Below are positions 8,120 through 16,668 of a stretch of 64,000 nt of DNA, one piece after another. Position 1 is the stretch's first letter, and every line of letters starts with the position of its first letter. A program made the translations under genes and the position numbers. The DNA comes from Bacteroidaceae bacterium (GTDB lineage Bacteria; Bacteroidota; Bacteroidia; Bacteroidales; Bacteroidaceae), in NCBI GenBank assembly GCA_016291905.1, contig JAEEZS010000081.1:124001-188000 (forward strand). Reading direction: 5' to 3'. The notes below the pieces were generated by a model. It had not been told where the DNA came from and made no database searches. It saw nothing but the letters and a program-made list of their open reading frames with translations.

Positions 8120-9817
8120 TCAACTTTCCAATTTACGGTAACGAATGCGTTTGGGTTCTTCGTAACCCTGCCGACGGAGTTTGTTCTCTTCGTATTCGCT
8201 ATAGGTGCCTTCAAAAAAGACAACACGGCTGTCACCCTCAAAGGCAAGGATATGAGTACAAATACGGTCGAGGAACCAACGGTCGTGACTAATAACAACG
8301 GCACATCCGGCAAAGTTCTCCAAACCTTCTTCCAATGCACGAAGGGTGTTAACATCAATGTCGTTCGTGGGCTCATCGAGCAAAAGTACATTCCCCTCCT
8401 GCTTAAGCGCTAATGCCAGTTGCAGACGATTGCGTTCACCACCTGAAAGAACGGCACAGAGCTTTTCCTGATCGGAACCACTGAAATTGAAACGGCTTAA
8501 CCACGCACGGGCATTCACCTCACGGCCTCCCATACGGAAGGTCTCATTGCCTTGACTGACGACCTGATAGACAGTCTTCGTTGGATTAATATCCTTATGC
8601 TGCTGATCAACATATGCCAACTTCACCGTCTCCCCCACCTCAAAGGAACCTGCATCGGGCGTTTCAAGTCCCATTATGAGACGGAAAAGTGTGGTTTTCC
8701 CTGCCCCATTTGGACCAATGACACCAACAATACCATTCGGAGGAAGCATAAAGTCAAGCTCTTCATAGAGGAGCTTATCCCCAAAAGCCTTGCGAACTCC
8801 GTGCGCCTCGATGACCTTGCGACCAAGACGCGGACCGCTTGGAATGAAGATTTCAAGCTTTTCTTCTCGCTCTTTCTGCTCCTCGTTAATCATTTTATCG
8901 TAGGAATTCAGACGCGCCTTACCTTTTGCCTGACGTGCCTTTGGCGCCATGCGCACCCACTCCAGTTCGCGTTCAAGGGTCTTACGACGTTTTGAAGCTT
9001 GTTTTTCTTCCATTGCAAGACGTTGGGTTTTCTGTTCCAACCACGACGAATAATTCCCTTTCCAAGGAATTCCTTCGCCTCGGTCAAGTTCGAGAATCCA
9101 ACCTGCCACATGATCAAGGAAATAACGGTCATGAGTTACCGCAATGACGGTACCTTCGTATTGTTGAAGATGTTGCTCAAGCCAATCGATACTCTCAGCG
9201 TCCAAGTGATTGGTAGGTTCGTCAAGGAGCAGGACATCTGGTTTTTGAAGGAGAAGGCGACAAAGCGCCACCCTGCGACGTTCGCCACCTGATAACGTTG
9301 TGACAGGTTGGTCATCAGGCGGACAGCGCAACGCATCCATTGCCCGTTCCAAACGACTGTCGAGATTCCACGCATCGGTGGCATCAATGACGTCCTGCAA
9401 CTCTGCCTGACGGGCAAAGAGCTGGTTCATCTTGTCCTCATCCTCATAATATTCGGGAAGACCAAACTTCTGATTGATTTCCTCGTACTCCGCAAGTGCA
9501 TCCGTCACGGGTTTTACACCCTCCAGAACGACCTCTTTGACTGTCTTCGAAGGGTCAAGCTGAGGATCCTGGGGTAGATAGCCGACACTATATCCTGGGG
9601 AAAAGACCACCTGCCCTTGATAGCTTTTCTCCAAGCCGGCGATAATCTTCATCAGGGTTGATTTTCCCGCGCCGTTTAAGCCAATGATGCCTATTTTGGC
9701 ACCATAGAAAAAGCTCAGGTAGATGTCTTTAAGTATGGTTTTATTACTTCCTGGGTAGGTTTTTGAAACACCTACCATACTGAAGATAATCTTCTTGTCG
9801 TCTGCAGGAGAAGGCAT
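8120..9817 (-). CDS. ettA: ABC-F ATPase, energy-dependent translational throttle
   Basis: 565 residues from the ATG at 9815-9817 (MPSPADDKK); an upstream ATG at 9856 would add 13 non-conserved residues and overlap the preceding gene. Two ABC cassettes without membrane segments: Walker A GLNGAGKST and GPNGAGKTT, signatures LSGGERRR and LSGGERNR, and Walker B LLLDEPTNHLD and LLLDEPTNDID. Between them is the charged P-site tRNA interaction linker (ERELEWVRMAPKARQAKGKARL), diagnostic of EttA. The family binds the ribosomal E site and gates elongation according to ATP/ADP. Length fits (E. coli EttA 555). Confidence 0.95.
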   Translation of the reverse strand: MPSPADDKKIIFSMVGVSKTYPGSNKTILKDIYLSFFYGAKIGIIGLNGAGKSTLMKIIAGLEKSYQGQVVFSPGYSVGYLPQDPQLDPSKTVKEVVLEGVKPVTDALAEYEEINQKFGLPEYYEDEDKMNQLFARQAELQDVIDATDAWNLDSRLERAMDALRCPPDDQPVTTLSGGERRRVALCRLLLQKPDVLLLDEPTNHLDAESIDWLEQHLQQYEGTVIAVTHDRYFLDHVAGWILELDRGEGIPWKGNYSSWLEQKTQRLAMEEKQASKRRKTLERELEWVRMAPKARQAKGKARLNSYDKMINEEQKEREEKLEIFIPSGPRLGRKVIEAHGVRKAFGDKLLYEELDFMLPPNGIVGVIGPNGAGKTTLFRLIMGLETPDAGSFEVGETVKLAYVDQQHKDINPTKTVYQVVSQGNETFRMGGREVNARAWLSRFNFSGSDQEKLCAVLSGGERNRLQLALALKQEGNVLLLDEPTNDIDVNTLRALEEGLENFAGCAVVISHDRWFLDRICTHILAFEGDSRVVFFEGTYSEYEENKLRRQGYEEPKRIRYRKLES

Positions 9818-9849
9818 TATTGTAGGAATGAGGAATGAGGAATGAATAA

Positions 9850-11352
9850 TTACCAAGAATAGTTGAAGCCCAAGGTCAAGTACTCCTTGAACATGAGGTG
9901 TCCGAATTTCTCATCCTTCGGGCGACTGTCGTCGAAACGAGTATGGAAGAAGAGTGTTGCAGACAGGTATTTGCTGAACTGGAAATTAAATGTATTTTCC
10001 CACTCAGATTGCACGTAATGATGTCCCGAATTGCCTGCATTGAACGGCGTATAGTAGAAGAATCGAGTCTTGTAAGAAATGCTTTTTGAGATAGGCCAGG
10101 TGAAATCGATAGTAACCTTTGTACCGTAGTCGCGATAGAAATGATGGTACGTGGCCTCCGTTATTCCTTTCCGCTCTTCTTGTTTACGAAGTTCTTTGGG
10201 GATATATCCGCTTTTAAGGAGTACGGAGTCGTTCATAACGTAACGGAAGTTGTAAGTGATAGCACCGATGTTGATGGAAAGGCTACTTCCCTTCTTGAAA
10301 GTCTTGGCCCAATCCATACCCAGCGAAAACTGCCCATAGGAGGGAGAAAGGAAGGTTGATTTAAGCGTCTCATCACCATTGTACATATTCATCATCTGAG
10401 TGTAAGCCAAAAGCTGAGCCGAATAGTTCCAGTTGCGGATGGCCTTGAGTTTCAGTGTCGATGTAAAACGAAGGAGGTCGGTGTTGGATTGTATCTTGGT
10501 GCGTCCTTCCTCTTCGGATTTGTAGAAATTGTTCATGTAGAAACCGACCTTGGCCTCTAAACGATTATTCCACGTCACCTTCTGCTTGTCATTGTAGTTA
10601 GCATCAAGCGTCAGAAGCGACAGGATGGTGAGGTTGGAAGTTCCACCCTGATACCAGTTCGTCGAGAAATAGTTCTCGGCCCACTGATTGGACATGGAGC
10701 CACCTGTTTTCCAGAAGTTCGGTTTTTTAACCACCATATCAGAATTAGCGGCAGTGACAGGAGCCAGTATCGTTTCACCCGTCGGGACATTCAGCGCAGC
10801 ATTATCGGCTGACTTCTTCATGGTTTCCTCTGAAACGCTTGCATTCTCCATCAGTCGTTCCTCCGTCTGCTTTACCTTTTCAGGATTTTTCAGGTAGGTG
10901 AGCAGCAACAAATGGTCAAGTTCGTCCAGCAGTTCCAAGTCCTTTGTTCCAGGCAGGTCAACATCAGCAGGCAAGCTGTTGTCTGAAGAAGTTGAATCGC
11001 CTGCTAATGCCAACGCCCTCTTCATAGGCGAGGTATAAAGCGTCGGAGGGGCAATGAGACGGAAAAGGATAGGATTGATGTCCTCCACATCGGGAATAGA
11101 ATCAGGGGGCGGCAGACGGTGAGTCTCTATCAGTCGCGACACAATCATATTATACTTTGCGACAAGGAATGAATCCTCTGTCATTTTCTTGCCCACATCT
11201 TTACGCAAGGATGCAATTGCATCTATCAATGCCGAATCCGTGGCCAACGAGCCACCGACACGAGTGTCATCGTCCGTTGGAGCCGCAAAGATTAAATGAG
11301 GCACCAGAATCGTCACGATGAAGATTAGGGAGATAAGTTTTTGCCTTTTCAT
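9850..11352 (-). CDS. DUF3078 family outer-membrane beta-barrel protein
   Basis: 500 residues with a signal peptide (about 1-23, ending LIFAAP). Residues about 24-210 are Asp/Ser-rich and low in structure. From about 213 the DUF3078 signature begins (FWKTGGSMSNQWAENYFSTNWYQGG), followed by alternating amphipathic strands (WNNRLEAKVGFYMN, LKLKAIRNWNYSAQL, TKVTIDFTWPISKSI) ending in an aromatic residue, LGFNYSW, the usual C-terminus of an outer-membrane barrel. The function of the family is unknown; it is confined to Bacteroidetes. The stop codon lies 33 nt upstream of the ettA start, so the two may be co-transcribed. Confidence 0.85.
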   Translation of the reverse strand: MKRQKLISLIFIVTILVPHLIFAAPTDDDTRVGGSLATDSALIDAIASLRKDVGKKMTEDSFLVAKYNMIVSRLIETHRLPPPDSIPDVEDINPILFRLIAPPTLYTSPMKRALALAGDSTSSDNSLPADVDLPGTKDLELLDELDHLLLLTYLKNPEKVKQTEERLMENASVSEETMKKSADNAALNVPTGETILAPVTAANSDMVVKKPNFWKTGGSMSNQWAENYFSTNWYQGGTSNLTILSLLTLDANYNDKQKVTWNNRLEAKVGFYMNNFYKSEEEGRTKIQSNTDLLRFTSTLKLKAIRNWNYSAQLLAYTQMMNMYNGDETLKSTFLSPSYGQFSLGMDWAKTFKKGSSLSINIGAITYNFRYVMNDSVLLKSGYIPKELRKQEERKGITEATYHHFYRDYGTKVTIDFTWPISKSISYKTRFFYYTPFNAGNSGHHYVQSEWENTFNFQFSKYLSATLFFHTRFDDSRPKDEKFGHLMFKEYLTLGFNYSW

Positions 11353-11482
11353 ATTCCTTATTATATAATATAGTCAAGAATTGAGTTTATGTTGTTAATG
11401 ATTTAACGGTTCATTTGAAATTTCTTGGCGCAAAAGTAGTAAAAAATTTCTTTTACCCTGCAAAAATTGGCGAAAAAGTTAC

Positions 11483-11490
11483 TACCTTTG
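11483..11490 (+). promoter_or_regulatory. -7 box of the DUF1846 gene
   Basis: TACCTTTG, 25 nt before the ATG. The -33 region is T-rich (around 11451-11457) without an exact TTTG at the right distance. Confidence 0.5.
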
Positions 11491-11515
11491 CAGCTTGTAA
11501 TAAAAAACGTCCCCT

Positions 11516-12979
11516 ATGAAACTCGGTTTTGACAACGAAAAATACCTCCGCATCCAGTCGGAGCACATCAAGGAGCGAATCTCTCAGTTCGGCAACAAGC
11601 TCTACATGGAGTTTGGTGGAAAGCTGTTCGACGACTATCACGCCAGCCGTGTGCTGCCCGGCTTCCAGCCAGACAGCAAACTACGTATGCTGATGCAGCT
11701 GCGCGACGATGCCGAAATCATTATCGTCATCAGCGCCGTCGATATTGAAGAGAACAAAGTGCGCAACGACCTGGGCATCACCTACGACGTCGATGTGCTG
11801 CGACTGCGCGACGAATTCATCAGCCGAGGCTTGCTGGTAAGTGCCGTTGTCATCACCCATTATAATGGCCAGAGCAGTGCCGCCTCTTTCCGAGCCCGAC
11901 TCGAACGACTCGGTATCAAGGTCTACTACCATTATATCATTGAGGGCTACCCCACCAATATCACCCTCATCGACTCCGACGAAGGCTTCGGCAAAAACGA
12001 TTATGTGGAAACCACCCGTCCGCTGGTGGTTGTTACCGCCCCAGGTCCGGGCAGCGGCAAAATGGCAGTCTGCCTTAGCCAACTCTATCAGGAGCATAAG
12101 CGTGGGGTGAAGGCTGGCTATGCAAAGTTCGAGACGTTCCCCGTATGGAACCTGCCCCTTAAGCATCCCGTCAACATTGCTTACGAGGCAGCAACGGCAG
12201 ATCTGAACGACGTGAATATGATTGACCCGTTCCATCTGGAAGCTTACGGCCAAACCACCGTCAACTACAATCGCGACATTGAGATATTCCCCGTGCTGAA
12301 TGCCATCTTCGAAGCCATTTATGGGGAGAGCCCCTACAAATCGCCTACGGATATGGGCGTTAACATGGTGGGCAACTGCATCTCCAATGATGACGTATGT
12401 TGTGAGGCCTCTTATGCCGAAATCATCCGTCGCTATTACACAGCTCTCTGTCGTCTGGCTGATGGAAACGGCACAGAAAGCGAGGTCAACAAGATTGTGC
12501 TGCTGATGAAACAAGCCAAAATCAGCATCAACGACCGTAAGCCCGTCGTCGCCGCCCGTGAACGTAAAGAGCGCTCCGGAGTACCTTCTGCAGCTATCGA
12601 GCTGGCTGACGGTACGCTCATTACTGCCGAAACCAGTGCCCTGCTGGGTCCCTGCGCAGCCCTTATCCTCAATGCCACCAAGCATCTTGCCGGCATCGAC
12701 CACGACGTGAAACTCATCCCGCAGGAGATGATTGAGCCCATCCAGAACACGAAGGTAAACTACCTTCATGGACGGAATCCGCGTCTGCATACGGACGAGG
12801 TACTCGTGGCACTCTCCATCCTAAGCTTACACGACGACAGTTGCCGTCGCGCCCTCGGTTGTCTCCCCTTGCTGAATGGCTGTCAGGTTCACGTCACAGT
12901 CATGGTCAGCGAAGTCGACCGAAAGATATTCAAAAAGCTTGGTATTGGGCTTACCACAGAACCAGTTAAGAAAAATTAG
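11516..12979 (+). CDS. DUF1846 domain-containing protein
   Basis: 487 residues spanning the whole family. Opening KLGFDNEKYLRIQSEHIKERI and internal GFGKNDYVETTRPLVVVTAPGPGSGKMAVCLSQLYQEH are characteristic. The PGPGSGKMA stretch (about 181-189) resembles a phosphate-binding loop. The biochemical role of DUF1846 is not established. There is no signal peptide, so it is cytoplasmic. It has its own -7 box and is followed after 30 nt by yidC on the same strand. Confidence 0.9.
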   Translation: MKLGFDNEKYLRIQSEHIKERISQFGNKLYMEFGGKLFDDYHASRVLPGFQPDSKLRMLMQLRDDAEIIIVISAVDIEENKVRNDLGITYDVDVLRLRDEFISRGLLVSAVVITHYNGQSSAASFRARLERLGIKVYYHYIIEGYPTNITLIDSDEGFGKNDYVETTRPLVVVTAPGPGSGKMAVCLSQLYQEHKRGVKAGYAKFETFPVWNLPLKHPVNIAYEAATADLNDVNMIDPFHLEAYGQTTVNYNRDIEIFPVLNAIFEAIYGESPYKSPTDMGVNMVGNCISNDDVCCEASYAEIIRRYYTALCRLADGNGTESEVNKIVLLMKQAKISINDRKPVVAARERKERSGVPSAAIELADGTLITAETSALLGPCAALILNATKHLAGIDHDVKLIPQEMIEPIQNTKVNYLHGRNPRLHTDEVLVALSILSLHDDSCRRALGCLPLLNGCQVHVTVMVSEVDRKIFKKLGIGLTTEPVKKN

Positions 12980-13009
12980 AAACTATAAATAGAAATCAGA
13001 TAAGTTTAG

Positions 13010-14950
13010 ATGGATACACGTAAAAGTTCAATTATCGGATGGGTTCTCATCTTTGCAGTAATGGTGGGATTCTTTTTCCTCAACAAGCCGTCAGCAGAAA
13101 AGCTCGCCGAGCAACAGCGTTTCGCCCATGTTCAGGACAGCCTTCGCAATATTGAAATCGAAAAAGCAGCTGCCGAAGCCATCGCAGAGCAGGCTCGTTT
13201 TGTTGAACAGATGAACGACACCGCCAGTGCCCTCTACGGCACCGCAGTGGGTGAAGAACAGCTCTTTACCCTCCGCAACAGCCAGCTCAGCGTCAACATC
13301 AGCAATAAGGGTGCAGCTATTGTCGGCGCCACACTCGCTGATTATAACGACCAGCAGGGCAACCCCATCGTTCTTTTCGATAAAACCGACCGAAAGACCG
13401 CTTTCTTGCTTGATGGTAAAGTAGAGAACATCAATACGGCTGACCGTTTCTTCCAACTCGTCAGCCAAACGGATAGCACCCTCACGCTACGCCTTAACAC
13501 CAACGGCGCCGGTTACCTCGACTTCACCTATCGCCTGCTCCCCAACTACTACACCCTCTACCTCACTGTGCAGGCAACGGGCATGCAGAACTTCTTCCCC
13601 TCGCAGATGAACCAGATGGGCGTCCGCCTCAGCCAGCGCATGCGTCATCAGGAAAAGGGCTACTCGTTCGAGCAGCGTTACACCTACCTCTCCTACCGTG
13701 AGACAGGGCGCAACCCAGGTCACATCACTGAGCCGAGCAGATCGAAATCGCTGTCCAAGACTGTCGAGTTTCCCTCCGTCGATTGGATTGCCTACAAGAA
13801 CCAGTTCTTCAGCACCGTCCTCGCGGCTGAGCAAACTTTCACAAACGCCCGCCTTACAAGCGCCCTCTATCGCGAAAACACCCCCACCAGCACACGCTAC
13901 ACCGATACGGACACCATACCCAACTTCTACATAAAGTACATGGAGTCACAGATGAGCACGGCCTTCGACCCCACGGGTGCCCAGCCCTCACGCTTCCAGT
14001 TCTACATCGGCCCCAACCACTTCAAGACGCTCAAGGCTGCGGGCAAACTCTCCACCAACGGCGAGAACCTTCAACTCGACAAGCTTGTCTATATGGGTTG
14101 GCCCGTGGTGCGACTGGTCAACCGCTACATCATCGTACCCCTCTTCGACTTCCTCACACGCTGGGGCATGAACATGGGCATCGTGCTGCTGTTGCTCACC
14201 TTCATTGTGAAAATGGTTGTCCTGCCTTTCACCCGTAAGCAGTTCATGTCGTCGGCCAAGATGCGCGCCCTCAAGCCTCATCTCGACGAAATAAAGGAGA
14301 AGTACCCCGACCCCGCCGACTCCATGCAAATGCAGCAGGAGCAGATGCAGGTTTATAGCAAATACGGCGTCAGCCCTATGGGCGGCTGCTTGCCCATGAT
14401 TATCCAGATGCCCGTTTGGATGGCCCTGTTCTTCTTCATCCCCAATGCCATCGAGCTGCGTCAGGAACGTTTCCTCTGGGCCAGCGACCTCAGCGCCTAT
14501 GACGACATCCTCTCGTGGCCTGGACGCATACCTCTCTTCGGCGACCATATCTCCATCTTCTGCCTCCTCTTCTGCGTGGTGAACATCCTCAATACCATCA
14601 TTAGCATGAAGATGCAACCCACCGCCGGACAGGACCAGAGTTCGCAGAAGATGTTGAAGTGGACGATGTACCTCATGCCCGTGCTCTTCCTCTTCACCCT
14701 CAACGGTTACTCCAGCGGTCTGAACTACTACTACCTAATCTCGTCGCTAATGAGCATCATCATCATGTTCATCATGAAGCGCACCACTGACGACAAGAAA
14801 CTCCTGGCCCAGTTGGAAGCCAACTACAAGAAGAACCAGCAGAATCCGCCCAAGAAATCCGGCATGATGGCACGCCTCGAGGCTATGCAGCAGGAGCAGC
14901 AGCGTCTCCAGCAGGAGCAGCAGCAACGCCTCACAAAGAACAAGAAGTAA
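13010..14950 (+). CDS. yidC: Membrane protein insertase YidC
   Basis: 646 residues. TM1 (about 9-25) is followed by a large beta-rich periplasmic domain (about 55-350) as in Gram-negative YidC. The five-helix insertase core runs from about 370 to 590: FIVKMVVLPFTRKQFMSSAKMRALKPHLDEIKEKY, MGGCLPMIIQMPVWMALFFF, and the late helices with SSGLNYYYLISSLMSIIIMFIMKR. The basic, Gln-rich tail (QQEQQRLQQEQQQRLTKNKK) is longer than in E. coli and may contact ribosomes. It inserts and folds inner-membrane proteins with or without SecYEG. The start MDTRKSS is supported by position and by homology of the first helix. Confidence 0.97.
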   Translation: MDTRKSSIIGWVLIFAVMVGFFFLNKPSAEKLAEQQRFAHVQDSLRNIEIEKAAAEAIAEQARFVEQMNDTASALYGTAVGEEQLFTLRNSQLSVNISNKGAAIVGATLADYNDQQGNPIVLFDKTDRKTAFLLDGKVENINTADRFFQLVSQTDSTLTLRLNTNGAGYLDFTYRLLPNYYTLYLTVQATGMQNFFPSQMNQMGVRLSQRMRHQEKGYSFEQRYTYLSYRETGRNPGHITEPSRSKSLSKTVEFPSVDWIAYKNQFFSTVLAAEQTFTNARLTSALYRENTPTSTRYTDTDTIPNFYIKYMESQMSTAFDPTGAQPSRFQFYIGPNHFKTLKAAGKLSTNGENLQLDKLVYMGWPVVRLVNRYIIVPLFDFLTRWGMNMGIVLLLLTFIVKMVVLPFTRKQFMSSAKMRALKPHLDEIKEKYPDPADSMQMQQEQMQVYSKYGVSPMGGCLPMIIQMPVWMALFFFIPNAIELRQERFLWASDLSAYDDILSWPGRIPLFGDHISIFCLLFCVVNILNTIISMKMQPTAGQDQSSQKMLKWTMYLMPVLFLFTLNGYSSGLNYYYLISSLMSIIIMFIMKRTTDDKKLLAQLEANYKKNQQNPPKKSGMMARLEAMQQEQQRLQQEQQQRLTKNKK

Positions 14951-14988
14951 CAACCCCGCATTCATAAATCTACATTCGTCTTCTTATC

Positions 14989-16668
14989 ATGAAAAAAAGT
15001 CTCCTTTTTCTGCTCGGCCTCATCCTCTTTGCAGGCAACACTGATGCACAGATGACTGCCGACTACCGCGTCATTCCCCTGCCCAAGAGCATTCAAGCCA
15101 ACACCAACCCGACGCAAGTGTTCACGCTCAAAACGGGCATGGGCATTGCCTACGATGCCACCAATGCCGAACTCAGCCGCACCGCCCAGTTCCTCCAGCA
15201 ATGGGTCGAGGAAGCCACAGGCATCCGTCTGGCACTGACGCCAAAGGACAAGAAAGCCGCCATCCATCTCCAAATCGGTCTTGATGCCGACAAGAAGAAA
15301 AAGAGCAAGAAAGCCTATACGAATGCCACCCCGCTCACCGAGCAGCAACTGGAAGCCTACGTCATCACCGTCAACAATCACGGCATCACCCTCGCCGGAC
15401 GTCAACCCGTCGGTATCTTCCGCGCCGCACAAACCCTGCGCAAGAGCCTTCCCCTGGTGAGAACCGATGCGGTGCTCATGCCCTATGCCGTTATTGAGGA
15501 CGAGCCCCGCTTCTCCTACCGAGGTGTGCTGCTCGACTGTGCCCGCCACTTCTTCACCGTCGAAACCATCAAGCAGATGCTCGACGTTATGGCCCTGCAC
15601 GGAAGCAACCAGTTCCACTGGCACCTCACCGAGGACCAGGGCTGGCGCTTCGAGGTGAAGGCACTGCCGGAACTGGCTCTGAAAGGAAGCATTCGCGAGC
15701 AAACCGTCATCGGCCCCAATGCCGGCATCTACGACGGCGAGCCCTATGGCGGCTACTACACCCAGGACGAGTGCCGCGAGATTGTCCGCTATGCCGCTGA
15801 GCGATACATCAACGTCATTCCCGAAATCGATCTCCCGGGACACATGCAGGGAGCCCTTCATGTCTATCCCAACCTGGGGTGCACGGGTGGCCCCTACCCC
15901 GTCAAGACCGAATGGGGTGTCAGCCGCGAGGTGCTCTGCGCCGGCAACCCCGAGACAATGCGCTTCCTCAAGACCGTCCTTGGCGAGGTGTGCGACGTCT
16001 TCCCCTCGAAATTCATCCACATCGGAGGCGACGAATGCCCCAAGAACCGCTGGAAGGAGTGCCCCAAGTGTCAGGCAAAAATCAAGGAACTGGGACTTGT
16101 GGACGATGGCAAGCACAGCGTGGAGAACCAGCTGCAGACGTGGGTTAACCACGAGGTGGAGGACTTCCTGCTGGCACGCGGACGCAACCTCATCGGCTGG
16201 GACGAGACCTTGGAAGGCGGTCTGACTGAAAGTGCCGTCGTGATGTCATGGCGCGGTGTCAAGGGCGGCATCGAAGCCGCACGTCAGGGCCATCGCGTCA
16301 TCATGAGCCCCAACGTCTTCGCCTACATCGACCATCCGCAGCTGAAGGACGTGGCCAAGCAGCCGCGCACCATCGGTGGTTACATCGTCTCTGCCAGCAA
16401 GGTCTATTCCTTCGAACCCGTCCTCCCCGACAGCCTCACCGTCGAGCAGCAGCAGTGCATCATCGGCCAGCAGGTGAACCTATGGACAGAGTACATCGGC
16501 TATCCCGAGTTCGCCTTCTATCAGCTGCTGCCCCGTCTCGGTGCCGCCAGCGAGGTGCAGTGGTGCCGCCCCGAACAGAAGGATTGGGACGACTTCACGG
16601 CACGTCTGCCTCGCCTCGAGCGGCTTTACGACCGCATCGGCGTCAAGTATTGTCACGGATTAGAGTAA
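14989..16668 (+). CDS. Exported beta-N-acetylhexosaminidase, GH20
   Basis: 559 residues with a signal peptide (about 1-21, ending TDAQ). Residues about 30-160 form the GH20b alpha/beta domain and from about 165 the catalytic barrel starts (FSYRGVLLDCARHFFTVETIKQMLDVMALHG). The catalytic pair is in HIGGDE, Asp348 and Glu349; the Asp stabilises the oxazolinium intermediate formed by the substrate N-acetyl group. Also seen: WHLTEDQGWR and a late W-TEYIG motif. It trims terminal GlcNAc/GalNAc from glycans such as mucin or host N-glycans in the periplasm or at the surface. The stop codon abuts that of the convergent helicase with no gap. Confidence 0.95.
   Translation: MKKSLLFLLGLILFAGNTDAQMTADYRVIPLPKSIQANTNPTQVFTLKTGMGIAYDATNAELSRTAQFLQQWVEEATGIRLALTPKDKKAAIHLQIGLDADKKKKSKKAYTNATPLTEQQLEAYVITVNNHGITLAGRQPVGIFRAAQTLRKSLPLVRTDAVLMPYAVIEDEPRFSYRGVLLDCARHFFTVETIKQMLDVMALHGSNQFHWHLTEDQGWRFEVKALPELALKGSIREQTVIGPNAGIYDGEPYGGYYTQDECREIVRYAAERYINVIPEIDLPGHMQGALHVYPNLGCTGGPYPVKTEWGVSREVLCAGNPETMRFLKTVLGEVCDVFPSKFIHIGGDECPKNRWKECPKCQAKIKELGLVDDGKHSVENQLQTWVNHEVEDFLLARGRNLIGWDETLEGGLTESAVVMSWRGVKGGIEAARQGHRVIMSPNVFAYIDHPQLKDVAKQPRTIGGYIVSASKVYSFEPVLPDSLTVEQQQCIIGQQVNLWTEYIGYPEFAFYQLLPRLGAASEVQWCRPEQKDWDDFTARLPRLERLYDRIGVKYCHGLE

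Noticed and set aside
7887..8292. Short ORFs on both strands over the 6S-like RNA
   Set aside because: They cross the RNA closing stem and terminator and show no protein-like conservation pattern; the RNA explanation covers the region better.
14962..16152. 396-codon minus-strand ORF opposite the GH20 gene
   Set aside because: Shadow of the hexosaminidase, whose catalytic motifs are intact on the plus strand.
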